DNA of 42,397 nucleotides from Rhizobium sp. Q54 (GCA_945882615.1 CAMCWK010000026.1:1-42397), one strand, 5' to 3'; positions 9,710 through 18,949 are shown, numbered from the stretch's first letter. Program-made: numbers and translations. The notes: generated by a model not told the origin, from the letters alone.

Positions 9710-11102
9710 GGCTGGCGCCTTTCTTTGCGACGGACGGGGCGGGGGTGATGCCGGCACTGCGCACCGGCGCGCCCGTGGCCAGACCGCTTTCATGCGGATG
9801 GGGCGGCGCGCCCATCAGCCGCAGGATGTAATAAAGTCCCGCACCGAAGACGATGAAATAGACAATGGCGAAGGCGGCCAGCGAACTGGCCACGGCGGGC
9901 GCGGCCAGTGGTGACGCCGACTCCACGGTGCGGAGCAAGCCATGGACAGTATAGGGCTGGCGCCCGACCTCGGTGGTAACCCAGCCGGCCACGACCGCGA
10001 TGATGCCCGATGGCGCCAGGATCAGCGCCGACCAGTGCAGCGCCTTCCATGTGTAAAGACCGCCGCGCCAGCGCGCCGCAAGACTGGCCAGGCCCAGCGC
10101 CATCATCGCCAGCCCGATGCCCACCATGATGCGGAAGCTCCAGAACACGATCGGCACCGACGGCCAGTCGGCGCGCGGCACCGTGTCCAGGCCCGCCATC
10201 GGGGCATTGGCGTCATGCTTGAGGATCAGCGACCCCAGTTTGGGAATTTCAATCGCCGCTTTGATCCGCGCCTCGTCCTGGTCCGGCAGGCCGAAAAGGA
10301 TCAGCGGTGCGCCATCGGGATGGCTTTCATAATGGCCTTCCATCGCCATCACCTTGATGGGCTGGTGTTCCAGCGTGTTCAGCCCGTGCTGGTCGCCCGC
10401 GAAAATCTGGATCGGCGCCACCAGCGCCGCCATCCACATCGCCATGGAAAACATGATCTGTACTTCGGCGGTCGCATGCCGCCGCAGCATGTGCCAAGCG
10501 GCCACCCCGCCGACGATGAAGGCGGTGGTGAGGTAGGCCGCCAGCGACATGTGGACGAGCCGGTAGGGGAAGGAGGGATTGAAGATCACCGCCCACCAGT
10601 CGGCGGCTATGAACTGACCCTGTTCGTTGATGGCGTAGCCGGTGGGTGTCTGCATCCAGCTATTGGCCGACAGAATCCAGAAGGCCGACATCAAGGTGCC
10701 GATCGCCACCGCCAGCGTCGCGGTGTAATGCAGCCCCTTGCCCACCCGGCCCATGCCGAACAGCATCACGCCCAGGAAGCCGGCTTCCAGGAAGAAAGCG
10801 GTCATCACCTCATAGGCCATCAGGGGCCCGAGAATGGGTCCGGTCTTGTCCGAAAACACCGCCCAGTTGGTGCCGAACTGGTAGGACATGACGATGCCCG
10901 ACACCACGCCCATGCCGAAGACGACGGCGAAGATCTTCATCCAGTATTTGAAGAGATTGAGATAGACGTCCTTGCCGGTCTTCAGCCACAGGCCTTCCAG
11001 CACCGCGAGATAGGAGGCCAGGCCAATGGAAAAGGCCGGAAACACGATGTGAAACGTCATCGTGAAGGCAAATTGCGCGCGGGCCAGATCGACCGGATCC
11101 AA
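9699..11102 (-). CDS. cydA: Cytochrome bd quinol oxidase subunit I (CIO type), TTG start
   Basis: A 467-residue heme-bearing subunit of a bd oxidase, with about nine transmembrane helices. Axial ligands are recognisable: H18 in MTFHIVFP (heme b595), the His of YRLVHMSLAAY (b558) and the Met of WSFRIMVG (b558). The quinol loop is short, as in cyanide-insensitive (CIO) oxidases. The usual GRQPW signature reads GRQPY here, a W-to-Y change. The start is a TTG at 11102 because GGGAGGT sits 5 bases before it and family proteins begin there; the longer reading to 11225 has no support. It is the first gene of cydA-cydB-DUF2474. Confidence 0.93.
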   Translation of the reverse strand: MDPVDLARAQFAFTMTFHIVFPAFSIGLASYLAVLEGLWLKTGKDVYLNLFKYWMKIFAVVFGMGVVSGIVMSYQFGTNWAVFSDKTGPILGPLMAYEVMTAFFLEAGFLGVMLFGMGRVGKGLHYTATLAVAIGTLMSAFWILSANSWMQTPTGYAINEQGQFIAADWWAVIFNPSFPYRLVHMSLAAYLTTAFIVGGVAAWHMLRRHATAEVQIMFSMAMWMAALVAPIQIFAGDQHGLNTLEHQPIKVMAMEGHYESHPDGAPLILFGLPDQDEARIKAAIEIPKLGSLILKHDANAPMAGLDTVPRADWPSVPIVFWSFRIMVGIGLAMMALGLASLAARWRGGLYTWKALHWSALILAPSGIIAVVAGWVTTEVGRQPYTVHGLLRTVESASPLAAPAVASSLAAFAIVYFIVFGAGLYYILRLMGAPPHPHESGLATGAPVRSAGITPAPSVAKKGASHDA

Positions 11103-11224
11103 GCGGCACCTCCCTTGTTGCTTTCTTATAGCACAAGTGTGCCAGCGCACGCTGCGGCAATCGCGCCTTGGGAACCCCGTTTGGTCACAGGCGTTGTTTT
11201 GTCGCAGGATTCCGTGAGTCGCCA

Positions 11225-11719
11225 ATGCCCAAAAAGCTGAAAGGGTCGTGCCATTGCGGCGCGGTGCATTTTGCGCTGGCGAGTCACACGCCCTATCCCT
11301 ACCAGCTTTGCTATTGTTCGATCTGCCGCAAAACGGCGGGCGGTGGCGGTTTTGCCATCAACCTGATGGGCGATGCGCAAACGCTGAAAGTGCGCGGACG
11401 CCGCCATGTCGGCATCTATCGTGCCCGTATCGAGGATGAGGAGGGCCGTTGCCACACCAGCAGCGGCCGCCGGCACTACTGTAAAAGATGCGCCGCGGCG
11501 CTGTGGCTGGCCGATCCGGAGTGGCCGGAGCTGGTTCATCCGTTTGCCTCGGCAATCGACACAAAGCTGCCCGTGCCGCCATCCAAGGTGCATCTGATGC
11601 TAAAGTTCAAAGCGCCATGGGTGAAACCGGATTTCGGACGGGGCGATGCCCGGTTCCGGGAGTATCCCAAGCTTTCGATCGAGCAGTGGCATCGCCGGCG
11701 CGGGCTGTGGATGGACTAG
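11225..11719 (+). CDS. GFA/CENP-V family zinc protein
   Basis: A 164-residue protein with the beta-tent zinc-binding fold of the glutathione-dependent formaldehyde-activating (GFA) family. Zinc ligands appear in order as C9 and C11 (GSCHCGAV), the CYCSICRKT pair and YCKRCAAALW. Most members have no proven formaldehyde activity, so the biochemical role is uncertain. The ATG at 11225 has AGGATTC upstream but no strong RBS. Its stop overlaps the stop of the convergent GNAT-like gene by 4 bp, and it diverges from cydA. Confidence 0.88.
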   Translation: MPKKLKGSCHCGAVHFALASHTPYPYQLCYCSICRKTAGGGGFAINLMGDAQTLKVRGRRHVGIYRARIEDEEGRCHTSSGRRHYCKRCAAALWLADPEWPELVHPFASAIDTKLPVPPSKVHLMLKFKAPWVKPDFGRGDARFREYPKLSIEQWHRRRGLWMD

Positions 11720-12855
11720 ATCGGCTTTTCGTAAATACGGTAGGTCTTGTAGGGCACGGCCCCAACCATCTCGATCACATGGCGCACGCCGGTGTTGCGT
11801 TCCAGAATCCAAGACAGTTCGCTGTCCACCACGCCGTTCCCGAAATTGAACGCGCGGACCGAGAAAATCACCGCCACCGCCAGTCCCGCGCCCAGTGATG
11901 AGGCCTGCAGCGCCTTGCGCACGCCCATCATCGGCATGCGCGCGGTTCTGGGGCGGCGCACCTTCATCCGCCACAAGAGCTTGATCCAGTTGAAGGGAAA
12001 CAGCCGCCCCTTCATGTCGCGGATCGCTTCATTGAGATTGGGGAAAATCGCGGTAAAGGCCACGGGCTTGCCCTGATATTCCGCGATCACCACATCGCCG
12101 GGCCGCAGCAAAATCCGAAGAATGCCCGCCAGATCGTCGATCTCGGCCTTGGTCATGGGGACATAGCCCCAATTGTCCGACCAGGCATCGTTGATGATGT
12201 CCAGCAGCATGCCGACTTCTTCGCGAAACCGCGCCTTGTCCATGTGGATGTTGCGAAGTTTCACCTCCGGGTTGCGCAGGGCCCGGGCCCGCAGCTTCTC
12301 GAATTTGCTGGTGTCGGCGTCCGGGCCATAGCGATAGGCGATCAGGTCTTCGGCCTTCTGATAACCCATCTGTGCGATATGCTTTTGGTAATAGGGCAGG
12401 TGATGGCCCATCATCACATAGGGCGGGGTGTCGAAGCCTCCGACCAACAGGCCCGGCTGGTCCCAGAGCGAAAAGCTCACCGGACCGATCACGCGCTTCA
12501 TGCCCTGAGCCTTCAGCCAGCCTTCGGCGGCGGCCAGCAGCGCGGCGAAAACCTCGCCATCGTCTATCGCTTCAATAAAGCCGAAGTGACCGGTTGCGTC
12601 CTGGTAGCGGTCCAGGTGCAACTGGTCGATCTGGGCGGTGATGCGGCCGACCGGTTGGTTTCCCCGATAGGCCAGAAAGAACTCGGCCCGGGCATGTTGG
12701 AAATAGGGATTGTGCTTGGGCGTGAAGTGCAGCTTGCGCTCCAGCAGCAGTGGCGGCACCCATTGCGGATCCCGCGCATAAATCCCGAAAGGCAGGTGAT
12801 GGAAGTCGCGCCATTGAGCCTTGGTGCGAACCGGCACGATCTGAACGGCGGTCAA
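11716..12855 (-). CDS. GNAT-superfamily acyltransferase-like protein (YghO-like)
   Basis: A 379-residue cytosolic protein with the pattern of the large GNAT-related family: an N-terminal segment with GIYARDPQWVPPLLLERK, then NPYFQHARAEFFLAYRGNQPVGRI (strand beta4/acetyl-CoA loop region), FGFIEAIDD, and GPVSFSLWDQPGLL. The C-terminal half has a second GNAT-like portion with AEYQGKPVAFTAIFPN. Similar proteins are often annotated as N-acetyltransferases without evidence. The bacterial ceramide synthase of Caulobacter is, to my recollection, also a GNAT-type N-acyltransferase, which matters given the lipid genes next door. The start is a TTG with only a weak GGGAA upstream, so the N-terminus is uncertain. 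Confidence 0.7.
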   Translation of the reverse strand: MTAVQIVPVRTKAQWRDFHHLPFGIYARDPQWVPPLLLERKLHFTPKHNPYFQHARAEFFLAYRGNQPVGRITAQIDQLHLDRYQDATGHFGFIEAIDDGEVFAALLAAAEGWLKAQGMKRVIGPVSFSLWDQPGLLVGGFDTPPYVMMGHHLPYYQKHIAQMGYQKAEDLIAYRYGPDADTSKFEKLRARALRNPEVKLRNIHMDKARFREEVGMLLDIINDAWSDNWGYVPMTKAEIDDLAGILRILLRPGDVVIAEYQGKPVAFTAIFPNLNEAIRDMKGRLFPFNWIKLLWRMKVRRPRTARMPMMGVRKALQASSLGAGLAVAVIFSVRAFNFGNGVVDSELSWILERNTGVRHVIEMVGAVPYKTYRIYEKPI

Positions 12856-12954
12856 GTGCGCGATTTCCCGTGAAAGCGCCGCACCATAGCCTCGGGCACC
12901 CCGATTTGATAGTAAGCATTCGGCCGCATTTGCGGACCCTCAACGGCGCGATTC

Positions 12955-13707
12955 ATGTCTGCGAAAACCATCCTGATTACCGGCGCCTCGGGCGGAATCG
13001 GCGCCGCCCTGGCCCGCTGCCATGCGCGCGCCGGCGTCACGCTGCTGCTATGGGGACGGGACGAAGAGCGGTTGAATCAGACCGCCACGCAATGCCGCGC
13101 GCTTGGTGCCGATTGCATCCCGTGCCTGTTCGACATCCGCGACCTGGATGACATGGTGGCGCGTCTGTCCGCGCAGGATGATCGGACGCCGATCGACCTC
13201 GCCATTTTCAATGCTGGGCTTGGCGGCAGTGTATCGAAGGACGTCATTGCCGAAACGCCGCAGCGCTCGCGCGCCACCGCCGAAGTCAATTTCGTCTCCC
13301 CCGTCATGGGCGCCAACCTGATGGCCGGGGCCATGGCGCGGCGTGGACATGGACAGATCGTGCTGGTGGGTTCGATCGCCGAATCCTATCCCCTGCCCAT
13401 GGCCCCAACCTATGCCGCCACCAAGGCGGGGCTGGCGATGTTCGCCGAAGCGCTGGGCATCCGCATGGCCAAGCACAAGGTGCGCGTCACGTTGGTGTCC
13501 CCCGGCTTTGTCGATACCGCGATGAGCCGCGGGGTGCCCGAAGCCAAGCCGTTCCTGATGACCGCCGATGCCGCCGCCGCCATCATCACGCGGCGCATCG
13601 CGCGCGGTGACCGCCGCATTGTGGTGCCGTGGCAGTTTGCGGTAATCCGTGCCGCGACCGGTCTTCTGCCGCGCGCTCTGGTGCGCTGGGTTCTCGGCCG
13701 CGCATGA
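12955..13707 (+). CDS. SDR family oxidoreductase, possible 3-ketolipid reductase
   Basis: A 250-residue classical short-chain dehydrogenase/reductase. The cofactor motif is TGASGGIG (10-16), WGRDEERL follows beta2 (the R favours NADP), NAG is at 86-88, and the catalytic residues are S140, Y153 and K157. The C-terminus, after VVPWQFAVIRAATGLLPRALVRWVLGRA-like hydrophobic residues, may be membrane associated, as in 3-ketosphinganine reductase-type SDRs. It is the first gene of a tightly coupled run (ATGA overlap with the next gene) of membrane and glycosyltransferase genes, so I infer a role in a lipid or sugar-lipid pathway; direct proof of substrate is lacking. Confidence 0.85.
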   Translation: MSAKTILITGASGGIGAALARCHARAGVTLLLWGRDEERLNQTATQCRALGADCIPCLFDIRDLDDMVARLSAQDDRTPIDLAIFNAGLGGSVSKDVIAETPQRSRATAEVNFVSPVMGANLMAGAMARRGHGQIVLVGSIAESYPLPMAPTYAATKAGLAMFAEALGIRMAKHKVRVTLVSPGFVDTAMSRGVPEAKPFLMTADAAAAIITRRIARGDRRIVVPWQFAVIRAATGLLPRALVRWVLGRA

Positions 13708-14651
13708 GCGAGGCGCCGGCCTTCAACCCGCAGCCCAGCCTGCCGGCCTTCCTGGCGCAGCGGCCCTGGGCTGTGCGCACCATCCATGTGCTGCGCTGGC
13801 TGTTTCCGGTTGCCTTGCTGATTTATGTCGGCTTCAAGCTCAGCGAGCTGGGCTGGCGTGACATGTGGGCGGCGCGCCCTGCCCATCTGGGCTTTTACAT
13901 CATGCTGGTGGCGCAGTTCTTCCTGCAGCCGCTGGGCGATTTCCTGGTCTACCGCAATCTGTGGGGCGCGGGCAGCGCGCCGCCTTTGTCGGTGATCCTG
14001 CGCAAGCGTTTCCTCAACAGCGCCATGCTGGACTATTCCGGTGAGGTCTTCTTCTATTTTTGGGCGCAGGCGCGGCTGAAGCTGCCGCCGGGTATGCTGA
14101 TCCATGCCATCAAGGACAGCAATGTGCTGTCGGCGGGCGCGGGGCTTGTCATGGTGTGGGTGATGGCGTTGATGCTGCTGGCCAGCGGGGGCTTGCAGAT
14201 TCCGCAAAGCGTCTCGGACAATCTGTGGATCTATCTGGCGATCGGTTCGATCCCGCTCTGGCTGAGCGTCATCTTGGTCCTGGCGCATCGCAAGGTGACG
14301 GTGCTGAGCCGCGGCCAGATCGCGGCCACCTTCGGCATCCACTTCGCGCGCAGCTTCTGCGTCCTGACCGTGGAATTTTTCCTCTGGTATCTGTCCGGCG
14401 CCCTGCCGACCGCCGTCGCCTGCCTGCAATTCGTGGCGTTGCGCCTGGTGGTGACGCGCCTGCCCATGGTGCCCAACAAGGACCTAATCTATGTGGGCGC
14501 GGGGATCGCGGCGGCGGGCATGGCCAATCTGCCGGTGACGCCGGTGGCGACGGTGCTGGTGATACTGGCGGCGGCCGATCTGGGGCTGGTGACGCTGGTG
14601 GCGGGATTGCCCTGGGCGCTGGAACAGCTCCGCAAGCGGGGCAAGGCGTGA
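13704..14651 (+). CDS. UPF0104/LPG-synthase-TM-like integral membrane protein
   Basis: A 315-residue inner-membrane protein with about seven hydrophobic helices, and N- and C-terminal polar ends. The arrangement resembles the lysylphosphatidylglycerol synthase transmembrane (flippase-like) region without its cytosolic synthetase domain, a form often found beside glycosyltransferases. No enzymatic motif was recognised. It overlaps the SDR gene (ATGA) and the following GT-C gene by 1 base (TGATG), so it is part of one operon. A lipid-flipping or scaffolding role is an inference; the family assignment itself is moderate. Confidence 0.6.
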   Translation: MSEAPAFNPQPSLPAFLAQRPWAVRTIHVLRWLFPVALLIYVGFKLSELGWRDMWAARPAHLGFYIMLVAQFFLQPLGDFLVYRNLWGAGSAPPLSVILRKRFLNSAMLDYSGEVFFYFWAQARLKLPPGMLIHAIKDSNVLSAGAGLVMVWVMALMLLASGGLQIPQSVSDNLWIYLAIGSIPLWLSVILVLAHRKVTVLSRGQIAATFGIHFARSFCVLTVEFFLWYLSGALPTAVACLQFVALRLVVTRLPMVPNKDLIYVGAGIAAAGMANLPVTPVATVLVILAAADLGLVTLVAGLPWALEQLRKRGKA

Positions 14652-16351
14652 TGCGCGCGCTTGTTCAAAACCTGGCCCGCAGCCCGCTGGCCTGGATTCT
14701 ATGTGTCGCGGCAGCGCTGCGCATTACCGGCCTGTTCTGGGGCCTGCCCGCGGCCGATGGCTGGGACAATGACGGCTTCGCGCCGCGCAATTTCCTCACC
14801 GCTTTGGCGCTGACCTATACGCCCGGGTCCTATTTCACCTATCCGCCGCTGCACGCCTTCTTGCTGGCGGTGCTGACCCTGCCGGGGATACTGATCTCGC
14901 TGTTCAACGTGCCGGCTTTCACCCAGGCCGAGGTGATCGCGGAATTCACCAAGCCCGCCACTATGACATTCTTCGCCGTGGTGGCGCGGCTGGTCAGCTT
15001 GGTGATGTCGCTGGGCATCATCTGGTGTATCGGCGAGATGGCGCGACTGGTCGCGGGCGCGCGCGCCGGACTTTTCGCGGCCGGGGCCTGCGCCCTTGGC
15101 GTGGTCCTGACCTATTACGGCCAGGTCAGCAATCTGGATGTGCCCTATCTTTTCTGGTCGGCGCTGTCGCTGATGCTGGTGATGCGGTCGGTGATTCAGC
15201 ATCAGCCCAACCTCTTCTGGTGGGCCGCGTTGCTGGCCGCGGCCGCGGTGGCGACCAAGGACCAGGCCTATGCAGTCTTCGCCTTCAGTCTGCCCGTGTT
15301 CCTGCTGATCTGGTTCGCGGCCGATCCCTGGCCGCGCCGCAACACCCGCATGGTCCTTGTCACGCTGCTGCTGGCCGCAATGGCGTCGATTTTCGCGCTG
15401 CTGCTGGTGGACGGCGCCATTACCAATCCGGTTGGCTTCGCCCGGCGCCTGGCCTTTCTGGTGGGCCCGGCCAGCCAGGACTATGCCGCCTATGTAGCCG
15501 GTCCCGCCGGCTGGCTGGCGCTGCTGGGCGATGTGGCGCGCTTTTTCGCACGCGGCTATGGCGTCGTGCTGCTGCTGCTGGCAGCAGTGGGTCTCGGCCT
15601 GCATCTGTCACGCTTTCGCGCGGACAAATCGGTCTGGGTGGCGGGTCTGTTGCCGTTGCTGGCGATTATCTCCTTCATTGTCTGCTTCAACTTTTCGGCA
15701 CTGCGCACCGACCATCGTTTCCTGCTGCCGCAGGCGGTGTTTGCATGTGTCTATATCGGCATCGCTGCCTCGGCCTTGGCCTTTCACGCTGATCGCTGGC
15801 TGGCTTTGGGCGCACGCCTTGTTCTGGCTGGCACCGCCCTGGTCGGGCTGCATCATTGTATCGCCGTCAATGCCGCCATGCTGTTGGACCCGCGCTATGC
15901 GGCGGAACGCTGGATGGCGACGCATGTCCGGCCCGGCGACACGATCGAAATCTATGGCCAGAACATTTTCCAGCCGCGCTTTCCGGCCCATGCGCGGGTG
16001 CAACGGATCGGCCAAGGCGATCTGAAGCTGCGCAACCCGCTGCCCGGCGTGACCGAGGTGAGAGAGGCTTTCACGGTCCGGCGCGATCCCCGGTTTATCG
16101 TCGTCAACGGCAACTGGGTGTCGCGCTATCTGCGCGAGCCGCTGCCGCTGCGGCCCGGACGGATTTATCCGAGGGTTCAGCGCGATGCCTTCCGCGATAC
16201 CGACGCCCGCAGCTTTTTCTCCGCGCTCGACCAGGGGCGGCTGCCCTATCGGCTGGTGCATGTCGCGCGGTACGACAGCCGCTTCTGGCCCGCCTTACAT
16301 ATTCATGACAGCCTGGCCGAACCTATCGGCATCTATGAGCGCCTGCCATGA
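14651..16351 (+). CDS. GT-C fold glycosyltransferase (GT39/PMT-like), polytopic
   Basis: A 566-residue polytopic inner-membrane protein with about ten helices. After the first helix is an acidic loop with PAADGWDNDGFAPRNF, the place where GT-C enzymes keep the catalytic Asp/Asp-Glu, followed by a periplasmic YFTYPPLH. The last 150 residues are soluble and presumably periplasmic. Such enzymes use polyprenyl-phosphate sugars on the periplasmic face. The ATG at 14651 overlaps the previous stop by one base, which fixes the start; a longer in-frame reading is antisupported because it lies inside the previous gene. Acceptor unknown. Confidence 0.75.
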   Translation: MRALVQNLARSPLAWILCVAAALRITGLFWGLPAADGWDNDGFAPRNFLTALALTYTPGSYFTYPPLHAFLLAVLTLPGILISLFNVPAFTQAEVIAEFTKPATMTFFAVVARLVSLVMSLGIIWCIGEMARLVAGARAGLFAAGACALGVVLTYYGQVSNLDVPYLFWSALSLMLVMRSVIQHQPNLFWWAALLAAAAVATKDQAYAVFAFSLPVFLLIWFAADPWPRRNTRMVLVTLLLAAMASIFALLLVDGAITNPVGFARRLAFLVGPASQDYAAYVAGPAGWLALLGDVARFFARGYGVVLLLLAAVGLGLHLSRFRADKSVWVAGLLPLLAIISFIVCFNFSALRTDHRFLLPQAVFACVYIGIAASALAFHADRWLALGARLVLAGTALVGLHHCIAVNAAMLLDPRYAAERWMATHVRPGDTIEIYGQNIFQPRFPAHARVQRIGQGDLKLRNPLPGVTEVREAFTVRRDPRFIVVNGNWVSRYLREPLPLRPGRIYPRVQRDAFRDTDARSFFSALDQGRLPYRLVHVARYDSRFWPALHIHDSLAEPIGIYERLP

Positions 16352-17442
16352 CGGCGCAGCGCATCGTCATCGCCATGCAGGATTTCTTCCGGGGCGGCAC
16401 CGAACGGGTGGCGCTGGATTTGGCCGCGCGCTGGTCCAGGCTGGGCCGCGACGTGACGATCATATGCGGCAGCGAGGAGGGCGGGCTTCGCTCGGCGGTG
16501 TCGCCTGCCGTCAAGGTGGTGACGCTGGCGCCGCCCATACGCCGGAGCCTGGTGTCGCGCCTGCGCCTCGGCCCCGCCATGGCGCGGCCTTTGGCGCAGT
16601 TGCGGCCCGATCTGGTTTTCCTGCCGGGAAATTTCCATCTGCCGCTTGCGCCCGCGCCCGGCGCGGTTAATCCGCGTCCCGTGATCGCGATGAAGATCTC
16701 AAATCCGCCTGTTCCGCAGGGGTTGGCCGGCCCGCTTGTGGCGCCTTTCTTTCGTCATTTCGCCCGCCGGGTGGACGGGTTTGCCGCGATGAACGGCGGA
16801 CTGGGCCGCGAAACCGCCCGCCTGGTGGGCGCAAAATCCATCGTTACGCTGTACGACCCGGTGCAGGTCGGACCAGCGCCGGACCGTGCCCCGCGGACCA
16901 ACGCGCCGTGCCAGATCGTCTGGATCGGAAGGCTGGAGCCGCAAAAGGATGCGGAACTGGCACTGCGATCATTCCACGCTTTGCTGCGCGATACGCCCGC
17001 GCATCTGACGCTGTTGGGGGACGGCGCGCTGGCGGACCGCACCGATCGTCAAATTCGCGAACTGGGATTGCAAAACAGCGTCACGCGGCATGGGCATGTG
17101 CCCGAGGTGGCATCTCATCTGGCAAGCGCTGACATGCTTCTGGTGACGTCCCATTATGAAGGCGGCCCCGCCGTGGCGGTGGAAGCCCTGGCGCTGGGAA
17201 CGCCGGTCGTGACGACGGACTGCTCCCATCTGCTGCGCGAAGTCATGACCGTGCCCGCAGCGGGGCGTATCGTACCCTCCCGCGCGCCGCAGGAGCTGGC
17301 GGCCGCCATGCGCCTGGTGGCGCAGGGGCCGCGCCCGTCACGCGCCGTGCTGCAAGGGCTGACGACGAAGTTCGAGCCCGATCACTGCGCACAGGCCTAT
17401 CTGGACTGGTTCGATGCATTGGCGGCCTCCCATGTCGGTTGA
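16348..17442 (+). CDS. Glycosyltransferase family 4-type
   Basis: A 364-residue cytosolic GT-B enzyme. The N-terminal domain starts with RIVIAMQDFFRGGTERVALDLA, the acceptor-side GG loop of GT4 proteins. The donor domain begins near IVWIGRLEPQKDAELAL and has the EX7E motif in EGGPAVAVEALALGTPVV. It uses a nucleotide sugar to extend a lipid- or polysaccharide-linked acceptor. It is coupled to the upstream GT-C gene by ATGA. The specificity is unknown. Confidence 0.9.
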   Translation: MTAQRIVIAMQDFFRGGTERVALDLAARWSRLGRDVTIICGSEEGGLRSAVSPAVKVVTLAPPIRRSLVSRLRLGPAMARPLAQLRPDLVFLPGNFHLPLAPAPGAVNPRPVIAMKISNPPVPQGLAGPLVAPFFRHFARRVDGFAAMNGGLGRETARLVGAKSIVTLYDPVQVGPAPDRAPRTNAPCQIVWIGRLEPQKDAELALRSFHALLRDTPAHLTLLGDGALADRTDRQIRELGLQNSVTRHGHVPEVASHLASADMLLVTSHYEGGPAVAVEALALGTPVVTTDCSHLLREVMTVPAAGRIVPSRAPQELAAAMRLVAQGPRPSRAVLQGLTTKFEPDHCAQAYLDWFDALAASHVG

Positions 17443-18949
17443 ACTGGCCCGCATCCTGCGCCGCAGCCTGCTGATCCTTGCCGGGGTCACGATCGTCACC
17501 GCCTGGTTCAGCAACACCTTCTATTTCCCGGACGAGCATTATCAGATCCTGGAATTCATGGGCCACAGGCTCGGCATCACGCCGGCTGCGGAGTTGCCCT
17601 GGGAGTTCGAGGCCCGCATCCGGCCCTGGCTGCAGCCCTTGCTTTATTACCTGATCGCCCGCCCGCTGATGTCGCTGGGCCTCACCGACTTGTTCGACAT
17701 CGTCTTTGTGCTGCGGCTGGTGACGGGCCTGTTCTCGGTGACGGCGCTGGCGATCTTTGCCCGCGCGATCCTGGATACGTTCAAGGATGAAACGGAGAAG
17801 CGCGCCTTCGCGCTGTATCTGCCATTCTTCGGTTTCCTGCCCTATCTGTTTGTCCGGACCTCGTCCGAAACCCTGTCGGCAGCCTTCGCCGCCATCGCGG
17901 TCGCGCTGGTGCTGCGCGGAAATGCCGTGCGGCTGCTGGCTATGGCCGGCCTGATGTGCGGCCTGGCGTTCGAGGCGCACTACCAGACGGCCGTGATGGG
18001 TCTGGGCATATTCGCCTGGCTGGCGCTGGTGGCCCGCATTGGGACCCGCGGATTGGCGGCCTTTATTGGCGGTGGTCTGATTGCATTGGTCCTGGGCGCT
18101 CTGGCGAACCGCTGGGGCTATGGCGCCTGGGTGTTTCCGCCCTGGGACTATTTCCAGGTCAATATCGTGCAGGGCGTCGCCGCCAAGAACTTCGGCAGCG
18201 AGCCGGTCTTCGCCTATCTCTACCTGATGCCCGCGCAGATATTCTTCGCCATCACGCTGGTGCTGATGGCGGCGATGGCCGGCATGTGGCTGCGCGGGTC
18301 CCGCCATGTCCTGACCTGGGCGAGCCTGCCATTCGTGCTGCTGCACGTCATGGTGGCGCACAAGGAGGCGCGCTTCCTGTTTCCGCTGGTGATCCTGGCA
18401 ACGGCGTTTCCGGTGCTGGGCTTTTCCCCGCATCTGCCGCGCTGGCGCAGCGCTTTCACCCGCATCTGGGGCTGGCGCAACTCCCTCGCCATCAAGGCGG
18501 TGACGGCAGTGTCACTGCTGGCGATGCTGTATTTCGCGCTGTATCCCTTTGGGGTGCGGCCGCACATGCCGATGGCTCAGTATCTTTATCGCCATCCGCC
18601 CGGCCTGGTTTACAGCGTCGGCGAACCGTTCCCGTCCTATCCCATCTATCGTCCCGACGGTTTTCGCGCCGAGCCGCTGCAAAGTCAGATTCAGCTGAAC
18701 GCGATGATAAATGAAGCTCCGGTCTATCTGATGTCTGACAGGCCGGTGCCGCCCGAGCTTCCCGAAGGCGCGCGCGCCACGATGCTCTATTCGGAATTTC
18801 CGCTGGCGCGATTTGGCCTTGGCGCGATGGGCGCGGATTATATCGAAGGCTATAGCGCCTTCGCGCGGCGCCATGCCTGGCTCAAGCTGCTGCCGCTTTA
18901 TTGGTACACGCTTTATCGCGTCGAGCGTTCGGCCGCGATCCGCTCATAG
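17432..18949 (+). CDS. GT22-like (ALG9/PIG-B type) mannosyltransferase homologue
   Basis: A polytopic protein (505 residues from the ATG at 17432; an upstream ATG at 17414 is possible) with about ten helices. Two hallmarks of the eukaryotic GPI/ALG9-type GT22 family are visible: the acidic loop FPDEHYQ after helix 1 (D34, E35) and the HKEARFLFPL motif near residue 310. Eukaryotic members transfer mannose from dolichol-phosphate-mannose; bacterial ones presumably use a polyprenyl-phosphate sugar. A soluble tail of about 120 residues follows the last helix. It overlaps the upstream GT4 by 11 bp, and its 3' end overlaps the convergent glycosyltransferase gene by 37 bp. Confidence 0.78.
   Translation: MSVELARILRRSLLILAGVTIVTAWFSNTFYFPDEHYQILEFMGHRLGITPAAELPWEFEARIRPWLQPLLYYLIARPLMSLGLTDLFDIVFVLRLVTGLFSVTALAIFARAILDTFKDETEKRAFALYLPFFGFLPYLFVRTSSETLSAAFAAIAVALVLRGNAVRLLAMAGLMCGLAFEAHYQTAVMGLGIFAWLALVARIGTRGLAAFIGGGLIALVLGALANRWGYGAWVFPPWDYFQVNIVQGVAAKNFGSEPVFAYLYLMPAQIFFAITLVLMAAMAGMWLRGSRHVLTWASLPFVLLHVMVAHKEARFLFPLVILATAFPVLGFSPHLPRWRSAFTRIWGWRNSLAIKAVTAVSLLAMLYFALYPFGVRPHMPMAQYLYRHPPGLVYSVGEPFPSYPIYRPDGFRAEPLQSQIQLNAMINEAPVYLMSDRPVPPELPEGARATMLYSEFPLARFGLGAMGADYIEGYSAFARRHAWLKLLPLYWYTLYRVERSAAIRS

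Noticed and set aside
9942..11240. A 432-codon plus-strand frame antisense to cydA
   Set aside because: cydA has all heme-ligand motifs on the other strand; this frame is Arg/His-rich without motifs.
12244..12873. A 209-codon plus-strand frame antisense to the GNAT-like gene
   Set aside because: Opposite a frame with conserved GNAT-type motifs; no features of its own.
14060..14650. An in-frame N-terminal extension of the GT-C glycosyltransferase
   Set aside because: It lies inside the upstream membrane-protein gene in another frame; the ATG at 14651 coupled to that gene's stop is the natural start.
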